From Dallia pectoralis (Eukaryota; Chordata; Actinopteri; Esociformes; Umbridae): 64,000 nucleotides of DNA. The notes beneath the pieces are model-generated. The model saw nothing but the letters and a program-made list of their open reading frames with translations. It was not told where the DNA came from and made no database searches. This document shows, one piece after another, positions 1 to 8,646 of this stretch (position 1 is the stretch's first letter; each line of letters opens with the position of its first letter). The stretch is taken from NCBI GenBank assembly GCA_029465975.1, contig CM055756.1, positions 2,963,101 through 3,027,100 of the forward strand, given 5' to 3'. A program made the position numbers and the translations under genes.

Positions 1-480
1 GTGGGATTTTTCCGTCTGGTCACATGAATCAAACCTGGACCCGTGCTTCCGCGAGTTGTTAGGTAGCTGAGTAGAGCCTTTGAGGGTCCAACGTTGATGT
101 CAGACAACGCTGTGTGGCGTGACCATCGAGAACCGAGTAGTACCTTGTGAGGGGGATAAATAGGACCTTCAAATTACCTAATTTGTATCAGAAATACAGT
201 GTAGACATTGTTAATGTTGTACATTTCTATTGTTCATGGGTTGTGTACACAGGTGTACAGAAGGCCATTATCAGCAGCCATCAGTCCTGTGTTCCAATGA
301 CACTCCAAATCCAAGTTCATATTGAAAGACTAATTGGTCATTAGAAAACCCTTTGCAGTGATGTTATCACAGCTGAAAATCGTTATGCTAATTAAAGAAG
401 CAATAAAACTTGCCTCCTTAAGACTAGTTTATCTTAAGCATTCCGTATCTGGAGCATCAGCAGTTGTGAGTTCGATTGCA

Positions 481-1010
481 GGTCCTCAACGCGCAGCTTC
501 ATTAGAACGTACCAGCGAAAAACACAAAAACATTTGTGAGACACGCTGACATGCTGGAGGAGTGCTTGACACCTACTGTCAAGCGAGGTGGGGGCAATGT
601 GATTATCTGGGGGTGCTTTGTTAGCGGTACATTGATTGATGTTTACCGGGTATTTTTGCGATGCCATGTCTTATCCTGTGAACGCCGTTTGATTGAAGCC
701 TCTGACAACAGAAAAATGACCAAAAGCACAGCTCCTTATTGCACGAGAACTATTAAGGGAAGATGCAGTCAGCTGGTTTTCTTGTTGTAATGGAGTGGCC
801 AGCACAGTCACCGGATCTTAACTCTATTGAGCTGTTGTGGGAGCAGCTAGATCCTACGGTACGTACAAAGTGCCCACCAAGCCAATCCATTTTTAGAAGG
901 TGCTTCAGAAAGCAAGGGGAGAAATCTTTACAGGTTACCTCAACAAATCTAAAATTAGAACGTGAAATGCCTGCACTGTTGTACTTTCTGTAGATTGTTT
1001 GACAAAAGCG
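481..1010 (+). pseudogene. Tc1-like transposase remnant (copy A)
   Basis: This is a broken DDE/D transposase of a Tc1/mariner element. Recognisable blocks in order are VKRGGGNVIIWGCF (about 575-620), the region around the second catalytic aspartate (about 700-745, split over two frames by an indel) and the C-terminal block EWPAQSPDLNSIELLWEQL (about 790-850). That last block holds the final catalytic acid of the family. The N-terminal paired-like DNA-binding domain and the first catalytic aspartate are missing through deletion. The two open segments (536-790 and 763-993) are in different frames, so no functional enzyme is possible. An intact Tc1 transposase is about 340 residues. Confidence 0.85.
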
Positions 1011-1075
1011 ACGTTTGAAGGACACAATTTATATTTGAACTGAAAATCTCTATTTCTAACCTGTCAACTATATTT

Positions 1076-1489
1076 TGTCACGTACTGTCCTAGGTGTAGT
1101 GTGCGAAGCCATATGCAGCGCTGTATAATCCGTTCAAACAGGTTTTAATAAACGACAACACAAAACAAACCGTAAACGGCGAAACTACAAACTGGTGAAA
1201 ATGTAAAATAAAAGTGCGCATACAGCGTCTTACAGAATTTCATTTAATACAAAAACAGCAGTAGATAAATGCAAATACTCACCTCTATCTAACGTGTGAC
1301 ATGGAACAATGCTACGCAAGGCTGAATACTTGCTAGCAACCCTTTATAGCCCACTAATGAATTAACTGAAAACAGCTGTGACCAGAACGTAAACAATGAG
1401 AGACCCACCAATAACGTCCCGTGTAGAAACAAAACCTCACCTCTCGGGACATATTTCCTATTCAGTTCGCTGTATTTCCTCTTTGAACA
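1076..1489 (-). mobile_element. Solo LTR, family L, copy 1, inside Tc1-like copy A
   Basis: The insert begins TGTCACG on the plus strand and ends TTGAACA, giving TG...CA ends. It splits the 3' untranslated part of Tc1-like copy A from its terminal repeat. Read on the minus strand it aligns with the LTRs at 24512-24908 and 7381-7732. Shared segments include the AGGTGAGT motif (plus-strand 1277-1284), TATGCGCAC followed by a T-rich run, CGGTTTGTTTT, and the end CACTACACC...GTGACA. A TATA-like CTATAAAG lies upstream of that motif. Flanking pentamers TATTT and CATTC agree at three of five positions, so the target duplication is eroded or absent. No internal retrotransposon sequence remains, which fits LTR-LTR recombination. 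Confidence 0.75.
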
Positions 1490-1555
1490 CATTCATTGTA
1501 TGTTTTCATGGAACTTTGTAAATGACCCCAAACTTTTGAACAGTAGTGTATAGCC

Positions 1556-2430
1556 AAGAAGTTCAGAGCACTCTATAGACATCCTTGATAGATTTGTATT
1601 GAGGAATAGATCTGGCTGAGGTTATACAAAATTGCTCGAGCATCGACATCCCCAAGCTCGCAGTGGGCTCCATCATTGTGAAATGGAAGAGGTTTAAAAA
1701 AATAAACACTTAAATTCAGAGTTTCTCTGCAGAAATGGAAGAACCTGCCAGAAGCACAACCAACACTGCAGCATCTCATCAATACAGCCTTTATTGTAGA
1801 GAGTTTTAGACGCCAGACACATCTGAGAAAAAAAGCACATGACAAGGTTGCCTTGTCCTTTGAGAGCAAAGTCAAACAATTGCCCAGGTGGCATGTGTGG
1901 CAAAAAATAAGGTACCTGGCTAATTCTTTAGAAATGGTCAATCATGGTGGTAGAAGCATCATGCTATGGGGATCCTTTTCAGCAGCAGAAAGAAGGAGAT
2001 TACTCAGGAATGAGGGAGGCAAGATGAGCAGAGCAAAAATAGAGGGAGATCATTAAAGACAACCTAATCCAGAGCGCACAGAACCTCAAATTAGGAAAAG
2101 ATTGGAGTGGCTGGTTAATGTCCTTCACCTGAACCCCATAATTGAACCTGATTGAAAATCTGTAGAGAGACATGAAGCTCGCAATTCTCTGACACTCACT
2201 ATCCAAACTGACAGAGCTGTAGTTGACCTACAATGACGACAGAAACTTCCCAAATGCACATGTGCAGAGCTCGTAGAAGCATATGGGACCTCCAACATGG
2301 CACTGACTCAGTGGCCTGAATTACTTATGTGTTTTTCGTCTCACTTTGTCAGTGTGGGGTATTGTGTGCAGATTGATGACATTTTTCTCATCAATCAAAA
2401 GTCTATATCGCACAGAAATGTGGAGATATG
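1556..2430 (+). mobile_element. Tc1-like transposon copy B, heavily decayed
   Basis: This is a second Tc1-like family abutting the right end of copy A. Recognisable parts are an N-terminal domain trace (1620-1690), a middle part around TTTCTCTGCAGAAATGG (about 1720-1860), the block NHGGRSIMLWGSFSA (about 1940-1990) and a C-terminal trace with the proline-rich region before the last catalytic acid (2095-2165). The 3' part at about 2335-2370 contains GGGTATTGTGTGCAGATTGATG, typical of the 3' untranslated end of a salmonid-type Tc1 element. Stops, frameshifts and at least one large internal deletion (near 1870-1930) make it non-functional. The family link is from memory and was not computed. Confidence 0.8.
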
Positions 2431-2737
2431 TTATTAGATTCTGCAAACAATTTCTAAACAATGTGTGCAGTGTGGCCAGCGTATTATCCTGTTGAAAGAG
2501 GCCACTGCCATCAGGGAATACCATTGCCATGAAGGTAAGTACATGGTCTGCAATGTTTATAGTAGGTGGCACATGTCAAATTGACATCCACATAAATGCT
2601 AGGGGCCCAGGGTTTCCCAGCAGACGTTACCCAGAGCATCACACTCATTTCACTGGCTTGTCGTCTTCCCACAGTGCATCCTGGTGCCATCACTTCCCCA
2701 GGTAAACAGCGCACACGTATACAGCCGTATATGTGAT

Positions 2738-3330
2738 CAGGGGTTAAAGTGGGCCGGAACGGTCCGGAACTGCGTTCCGGCACCTCAGATAAATTGGTAA
2801 ATAAATAGATTAATTAATATCAATGATATGGTGATGGAAGGCTATTGTTAAAAAAAATCGCGTTCACTGTCAAAATGCAGCAAGCCTGGAGTTCCTTTTG
2901 AATGAGTTTTTCCGCAATCAAAACGTAATATCACCCCGTGGCCCCGCCTTCACTAACACGCTTACTGACGTAAATACGTCATATTCTGGGAATTACAGCA
3001 ATGTAATCAACTCAAATTGCGCGACTTATAACAAATAGCTACTACTCCCCCCTGCCGATATATGCCTGTTTGGTGCAGTGGTTAGTGCGCTTGGCTGAAG
3101 ACCCAGGGGTTTCTGGTTTTATTCCCCCGGCCAGTTGCTACAATGTGTCTTTAGAAATAGTTTTTAAACTTTTATTTTCAGAATATTATTTTTGTTTATG
3201 TGCAAGATGTGTCTCTTTGCGGTAACACAGTAAAAAAATATGGCTCTAGTCTCTGACTGTCTTTTTCCCTCTTGCATCTACACAAAATTTTCTGGGTTCC
3301 CCCACCTGCCAAATCCCACTTTAACCACTG
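2738..3330. mobile_element. Non-autonomous hAT-type transposon (MITE) with 8-bp target duplication
   Basis: The 593-bp element has 16-bp terminal inverted repeats, CAGGGGTTAAAGTGGG at the left and the complement of CAGTGGTTAAAGTGGG at the right (15 of 16 matching). It is flanked by TATGTGAT (2730-2737) and CATGTGAT (3331-3338), an 8-bp duplication with one difference. CAG-type ends with 8-bp duplications are the signature of the hAT superfamily. No transposase reading frame is present. The interior holds a tRNA-like block (3064-3135). It inserted into the transposase part of Tc1-like copy C, so it is younger than that copy. Confidence 0.88.
3064..3135 (+). other. tRNA-like (pol III A box/B box) block inside the hAT element
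   Basis: TGGTGCAGTGG at 3071-3081 fits the pol III A-box pattern TRGYNNARNNG. GGTTTTATTCC at 3115-3125 matches a B box at 9 of 11 positions, losing the central C and purine. The 44-bp spacing is that of a tRNA gene or a tRNA-derived SINE head. A cloverleaf is not convincingly preserved, so this is a tRNA-derived relic and not a tRNA gene. It could be a SINE fragment captured by the hAT element. Confidence 0.5.
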
Positions 3331-3370
3331 CATGTGATATAAAAGAAAACGTGACTCGTCTGTCGGTTTG

Positions 3371-3950
3371 GACTACTGCTGTATTCACCACTTCTTTACT
3401 CACCACGTCTGTACTCACTACTTCTGTACTCACCATTACTGTACTCACTACATCTGTACCCACCACTGCTGTACTCACCACTGCTGTACCCATTACTGCT
3501 GTACTCACCTCTTCTGTACTCACTACTGCTGTACTCACCTCTTCTGTACTCACCACGTCTGTACTCACTACTTCTGTACTCACCATTACTGTACTCACTA
3601 CATCTGTACCCACCACTGCTGTACTCACCACTGCTGTACCCATTACTGCTGTACTCACTACTGCTGTACTCACTACTGCTGTACTCACCTCTTCTGTACT
3701 CACCACGTCTGTACTCACTACTGCTGTACTCACCATTACTGTACTCACTACATCTGTACCCACCACTGCTGTACTCACCACTGCTGTACCCATTACTGCT
3801 GTACTCACCTCTTCTGTACTCACTACTGTTGTACTCACCTCTTCTGTACTCACCACGTCTGTACTCACTACTGCTGTACTCACCATTACTGTACTCACTA
3901 CGTCTGTATCCACCACTGCTGTACTCAACACTGCTGTACCCACCACTGCT
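3371..3950. repeat. 15-bp minisatellite with 150-bp higher-order repeat
   Basis: There are about 38.7 units of the type GTACTCACCACTGCT. Variant units recur in a fixed order of ten, so the decamer CACCACGTCT returns at 3401, 3551, 3701 and 3851, exactly 150 bp apart (about 3.7 higher-order copies). Because 15 is a multiple of three, the array is open in several frames on both strands and gives long false ORFs. On the minus strand the unit encodes VVSTA, close to the SAVVST stretch of the Tc1-like transposase directly before the array. Confidence 0.95.
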
Positions 3951-3954
3951 GACC

Positions 3955-4042
3955 GAGATCGCATTGTGGTTTTAGAGATCTGACCCTGTCGTCTGGCAAT
4001 AACAATTTGGCAAAAGTCCCTCAGGTCTTTATTTCTGCCCAT
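3955..4042 (-). pseudogene. N-terminal fragment of Tc1-like transposase (copy C)
   Basis: Reading minus from the ATG at 4042, the frame begins MGRNKDLRDFCQIVIARRQG and continues to RSRSAVV, matching in kind the first helix-turn-helix of Tc1-type transposases, which binds the terminal repeats. Residues expected between the DFDKG-like motif and IVIARR are missing, as are a few before the SRSAVV motif. After SRSAVV the frame runs straight into the pentapeptide repeat of the minisatellite, producing a 260-codon open frame that is an artefact and not a functional protein. The C-terminal catalytic parts lie beyond the array and beyond the hAT insert. Confidence 0.75.
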
Positions 4043-4195
4043 TCTTTCTACATCTATCAAGTTGACAATGAAAACTGATTGTTTCGCATACTATCTGATC
4101 TACCCAGACCTTGACATGTGCCCTTGTTAGGAGATGATCAATGTTCATCACCTCTGAGTGGTCATAATGCTTTGGTTTATCAGTGTATATACACA

Positions 4196-5204
4196 TACTA
4201 TATATTTCAGAGTCCTCAGACTTTTGGACCAAACTGTATATATATACAGTTTGTACAATTCACATTTATAATAAATAAATACTTAATAATAATAATCAGC
4301 TTGTGTTATGGATATGGTTAGGGGCTCAGGGATTAGGTCCTGGTTTGAGTCTGGGTCTAGACATCTCAAGACATAAGAGGTTAATTGGATAGAGTTTTTG
4401 CTACGCCATTTAGCTAAGTTAGCCAGATGTATCCTATTTGCTTAACTCGCCATTTTCAGGACTTAAAAATAAGATAAGATTTCAAAGCCTAACTTTACCT
4501 AGTAAATTTTTCATTGGTTTAGTTAACTTGAATTAGTTAACTGTCTAAATAAGTTGTACAGATTGTGTTTTTCAGACTGACTGTGCAACCACTGACTTAT
4601 TTGACATAAACATAAACAACAAACAGGGATGGCATTAGCACCACAAAGAAGAGTTTTATCATTTCTGAAAACGTCATGGTATATAATCGTAGGTAAAAAT
4701 GTGAGCTTGGATTTTTGTAGAATTTAGATAATCATGTTTTGGTCTATGTATTTTAGCCAAAAAAATTATAAATGCTACAAACAGTTGGTGGGCAACAATA
4801 ACTAAACACACACAAGTACGGGATTCTTAACTTAATTACGATTATTTGAATATTTGATAACCATGCCCGTCCCTTTTATATATATAATCACTTCACAGTT
4901 TCATATATCTTACTGCAAAAGATACTCTATAAAAACACACAGATTACCTAACGTTAAGAGCCAAAAGCAATTTATTTTAAAACATTTGCAGAATTGTCAA
5001 CTTTGACTTTATGTGAGGTATAACCTGTATTACTGTGAAGGAAGGAGACCACGAGTGTGACTACAAGACTGAGGAGGATGTTTGCAGAGTGAAGTGACAG
5101 GCTTAGGGGAAGCGAGACAGGTAAAGACAGCACCCTAGTGAATAAAACAGAAGGTCTGTGACCGGATCTACCTTTTCTCCAGTTTCTCCCACACTCTTAC
5201 TTCT
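4196..5204. other. AT-rich stretch without recognised features
   Basis: No credible reading frame, tandem array or transposon end was recognised here, apart from short TA runs near 4240-4270 and 4880. The stretch separates the Tc1 cluster from the LINE remnant. Confidence 0.5.
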
Positions 5205-6047
5205 TTTATTTAACTGTTATTTAACCAGGGAGACACATTGAGACCAGGGTCCCATTTGCAAGCGTGCCCTGGGAACATCAACCCAGAAATAAATAACGGT
5301 TAAAGACAGATACTTACAATTAACGGACATACTGACAATACTTGTCGCAGTCAAATAAAACAAACACGATTCTCACTATAAAAAACTAACATAATTTTCT
5401 TAAACTGAACCACGGACACTAAGGCATCAAAAATGAAATTCTGATTGGACACTATTCCACAGATGAGGTGCTTTGAAAGAGAAGGCAGCACGACCCAACT
5501 CAGTAGTTACAAAAGGTGTCTGTAATTCTATTCACCCTGGGATCTAGTATTGAATCCAAACGATCTAGGTGTCAACGGAGATGTTAAGTATACCGGAAGC
5601 TTGTGGAGTAGCGCTTTGTATACAAAAATAGAATGATGGAGGTATCTATGCACTTTTAAGGAACCAAACAACTTCCTGGTACAAGATTCAGTGATGTGTG
5701 TTATGACTGTCTGAGGTAATAAAACCTAAATAGTGCAATATGATAAACAGAGTCAAGCAGCTTCAGAGCAGTAGCAGATGCACTTTGGTATATTGTATTT
5801 CCATAGTCTAGCACAGCCACTTTACACTTAAGCTTTTAAACAAGCTCACTATAATTTTTTCTTAAATGAAAGGTCACTGTCAATCCAAATCCCAAGTTAT
5901 GTATTTGAAGGGACCCGTTAAATTGAGGAACCGTCCAAAGAGTGATGCTGTATGTCCAGTGAGGTCATCTGATTTGATTTTAAAAACAACATGTACTTGG
6001 TTTTTCTAGTGTTTAGTACAAGCTTTACGTTATTAATTGCTAACTGC

Positions 6048-6721
6048 TGTAATGAATGGCCTCTTACAGGCAATCAGAACTCGAACACAAACGCAGGGAT
6101 GCAGTATACGGCTCTTAAATTGTTGTATCACAGACAGGACATTCACTGGAGCACTAGAACTGGGAATACTTAACAGAAACAGAAACACAAAACCAAACGT
6201 CAAACCAAGGAGTATGCTCAAAACAGGAATACCACAAACTAAAACACAAGAACTCATGGACTAGATAACCGAACAAAACACAAACGGACTAACAAACAGG
6301 ACACAGTATGAAACACACAAAGACTCTAAAACAGGACTGACAGTGAATGAAACCACAATGACTACTAAACGGGTTACAGGAAACTAGAAACCAAGACAGG
6401 ACTCATAAACATAGACACAGACTAAGAACCACAACCGGACCAACCCAACAAATACACAGACTGACAGGAATACAGTACAAGAACAAAACCTCCATACAAA
6501 CGAACAGACTCAAGACAAACGAACCAACATACCTTAACAATGCCCCGACACTGAAGAACAGACAACACCCGACTTAAATAAATGAACTGATTAACAGACA
6601 GAGAACAGGTGAGAAGACAACCCAGAGGTGATTACAATTAGTCCATGCTAACATTGCAGTGGAAGCGTTTGGATCCTCCAAAGGTGGGGGAGGGGTACTG
6701 GCCAAACCTCCGAACCTTACA
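6048..6721 (-). mobile_element. Solo LTR (674 bp) with perfect 5-bp target duplication
   Basis: TG...CA ends (TGTAATG at 6048, CTTACA ending 6721) are flanked by ACTGC on both sides (6043-6047 and 6722-6726). On the minus strand the LTR starts TGTAAGGTTCGGAGG and contains CACCTGTTCTC then TATTTAAG, a likely TATA-type promoter, so the element points left. It interrupts the LINE at the point where its coding sequence resumes on both sides. The absence of internal sequence means LTR-LTR recombination. It is probably Gypsy-type. It is not the same family as the LTRs at 1076, 7381 and 24512. Confidence 0.88.
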
Positions 6722-6732
6722 ACTGCACATTA

Positions 6733-7376
6733 TTAGAATCTGACTGTAAAAGCCCATAGCAGCATTAATTGTTGGAGCACAGGCATATAGAATGGTATCG
6801 TGAGCATAAAAGTGAAATGTACAGATTGACCAATAGCAATAATGTATATAGTAAAAAGAACAGGTCCTAGGATGGATCCCTGAGGTACACCTCTGTTAAC
6901 ATCTAGACTATCCGACCTAATTCCTTCCAACATAATAGTTTGCTTTCGGTCGGCAAGGTAGTTATTAAACCAAGCACATGCAGCAGGACTAAGGCCTATT
7001 GATGACTATTGCTTCAGCATAATAACATGGTCAACAGTATCACAGGCCTCAGACAAGTCAATGACCAATGCAGCACAAGTTAATTTAGCATCCAAAGCAT
7101 TTACAAGATAATTCATAACTAGTGCAGAGGCAGTAGCAGTGACTATGATGAGGTCTAAAACCGGATTGCTTTGCATTTAAAATACATTTCTCAGCCGAGG
7201 ACGGAGCAAAGCTGCACGTTTATCAATGATTCAAGAATCTTTGCTAGAAAAGGTAGCCTTGAAATTGGCTGATAGTTGTTGCGAACACTACTATCACCCC
7301 ACGTATGTAGAGGCAACACATATGCAGATTTACATAATTTAGGAATTAGTCCTGAGGATAATGTCAAACAAAACAA
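6733..7376 (-). pseudogene. LINE reverse transcriptase remnant
   Basis: Reading minus, the first part (7376-7191) encodes KSAYVLPLHTWGDSS and NNYQPISRLPFLAKILESLI, the opening motifs of a non-LTR reverse transcriptase. A later part (6933-6733) encodes RGVPQGSILGPVLFTIYI, the motif before the catalytic centre. The catalytic box lies at plus-strand 6797-6808 in a shifted frame and reads YAHD where active enzymes have YADD. The frameshift just upstream and this change of a metal-binding aspartate each abolish activity. The stretch between the two parts (7190-6934) is also decayed, though traces such as a tract encoding DLSEACDTVDHV remain. Confidence 0.8.
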
Positions 7377-7380
7377 TTGT

Positions 7381-7732
7381 TGTGAACGCTAGGTTCCCAC
7401 TCGGGGTAAATGGTGTGGTGCACTTCCTGTTTTCCGGTGTTTGTACACAGCAGTTCGGTGATTAGCGGGGTTATTTAAGTGTCTGGGGGAATGTCACTAG
7501 TTGCTGGTTATTGTTTCAAAGTCACGTTGTATGTAGGTGAGTGTTCGTGTTTCTTAGCTGTGTTTATATATTGTTATTAAGTCACCTACAATGCGCAGTT
7601 TTATTTTAATTCACAGTGTATGCATTTTACGTTTGTGCTACCTTATTTGTTTTAAATAATAAGGTGACCACAAATGTGATTTACGCTCTGCACCTGGCTT
7701 CCTCTGCACTACACCTCTTGGATTTCGTGACA
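7381..7732 (+). mobile_element. Solo LTR, family L, copy 2
   Basis: It runs from TGTGAACG to TTCGTGACA. It shares with the copies at 1076-1489 and 24512-24908 the AGGTGAGT motif (7535-7542), a GCGCA plus T-rich segment, and the end GCACCTGGCTTCC...CACTACACC...CGTGACA. A TATTTAAG box lies near 7470. It meets the truncated 5' side of the LINE, and no matching flanking duplication is seen, so a rearrangement may have removed one flank. Confidence 0.75.
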
Positions 7733-8613
7733 ACATGGGTTACTGTGGTAGCAATATGGGATGCTCCACATTATAATAGACCAGGTTCCAAATCTAAATT
7801 TCTAAATTTAATACTATATTATTGTCTGAAACTAAAACCGGTCCCCACATTCTCAGTATCAGCCAACAGATTTTTTTCAACTGAATCCAGGCCACACTTA
7901 AATTGAGTTGACCTAGCTATTGAATCAAATGTATAGCTTCCCGGAAGTAAAATGCTGATTAGAAGCATATATTATCTCATTGTTATCAGTCAGATGCCAG
8001 ATACTGAATTAATTTGATGTGACAGTGAATAAGAGTTTTCAACAGTTTAAAGATTTAATGGTTTTTCCAAAACTTGGCCGGGTTTCCTGAACAATCTACT
8101 GACAAAATAATCCGATTTTATTTTCTCTAGGTTTTAAAAATTGATTTCTTTGCATCTTGAATCTGTAAATTGATCTTCGGCCCAGTCAACATCCTTTTTA
8201 TTATAGCATCAGCTAGCTACTGCGTAAACCATGGGATTGACTTACTTAACTTTCAATTTAACACCAAAATAAATAAAAAAACGGAATCATGACTTTCACA
8301 GTCAATGTTAATATATTTTCCTGCTTTCGGTTCTATATAGTTATTTTTCCCTCTCTGATTTCATATTTAGATCTTTTTTTACTTTCTTATCTCTCGTATT
8401 ATGTACTTAACGCAGTGACATTACTGTTCTCAGAATTATTTTCTCCATTAGCTGTCCTCTTGGTGCACCTCATTTCCTCGATTTCCTTTTATCGCACCAC
8501 ATTTGCGCCTCCACCTAATACCAACGTCGCCCTTCGTCTCACATCCACACACGTACCACTCTCGGTGCCTTATCTCTCACTCCATCTCACTCCTTTATTT
8601 TTTTTTCATCGAA
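7733..8613. other. AT-rich non-coding stretch
   Basis: No gene or array was recognised. A 121-codon plus-strand frame (8289-8654) is rich in Ser, Leu and Phe from pyrimidine-rich DNA and looks like chance. Confidence 0.4.
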
Positions 8614-8646
8614 GGGGCGGAGGGGGGGTTGGTTGGGTAGGTGGGG
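8614..8646 (+). other. G-quadruplex-type motif
   Basis: Four G tracts (8614-8617, 8622-8628, 8635-8637 and 8643-8646) are separated by loops of 4, 6 and 5 bases, satisfying the G3+ with loops of 1-7 rule. No gene is tied to it. Confidence 0.6.

Larger units (their letters stand above)
160..1551 (+). mobile_element. Tc1-like transposon copy A, decayed and interrupted by a solo LTR
   Basis: This is a cut-and-paste DNA transposon remnant. Its non-coding leader (about 160-475) and its end resemble a common fish Tc1 family. The right terminus at about 1523-1551 carries the recognisable terminal repeat in which CCCAAACTTTTGAACAGTAG precedes the outer end. The matching left terminal repeat is not visible. 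Two internal deletions have removed most of the N-terminal half of the transposase: the leader joins transposase sequence near 481, and a second junction lies near 525. A solo LTR occupies 1076-1489 and separates the 3' untranslated part from the terminal repeat. Family resemblance is from memory of fish Tc1 elements; the order of parts is read from the sequence. Confidence 0.85.
2440..4195 (-). mobile_element. Tc1-like transposon copy C with a hAT insertion and a minisatellite inside
   Basis: This is a third Tc1-like family, on the minus strand. The outer end near 4157-4195 contains the family terminal repeat (plus-strand GGTCATAATGCTTTGG then TTATCAGTGTATA). Reading minus, the transposase starts at about 4042. 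Its N-terminal helix-turn-helix part covers 4042-3951, a 15-bp tandem array fills 3950-3371, and the segment after the first catalytic region covers 3370-3331. A hAT-type element interrupts at 3330-2738, and the C-terminal half continues 2737-2440 with FPDGSGLFQQDN in an open frame. The part between the helix-turn-helix and the first catalytic region is gone, replaced by the array. Confidence 0.85.
5205..7380 (-). mobile_element. 5'-truncated L2/Rex-like LINE, split by a solo LTR
   Basis: This is a non-LTR retrotransposon copy read on the minus strand from 7380 down to 5205. The 3' end (plus-strand 5208-5245) is an imperfect tandem of TTATTTAAC-type units next to GGGAGACACATTGAGACC, the usual tail of fish L2-type LINEs. 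The reverse transcriptase region lies at 7376-6733. The C-terminal domain continues at 6030-5450 with matches such as THHC and VGW in shifting frames. A 674-bp solo LTR interrupts at 6048-6721. The 5' part with the endonuclease is absent. Multiple stops and frameshifts show it is long dead. Whether L2, CR1 or Rex1 needs a database comparison. Confidence 0.8.

Noticed and set aside
3064..3135. Functional tRNA gene
   Set aside because: The B box is degraded and a cloverleaf with a paired acceptor stem is not evident.
3240..4060. Open frames of 247 and 260 codons on opposite strands
   Set aside because: Both are produced by the 15-bp array, whose period keeps frames open; the minus one only adds a transposase stub.
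7375..7737. Target duplication around the LTR at 7381-7732
   Set aside because: Neither choice of ends gives matching flanking pentamers.
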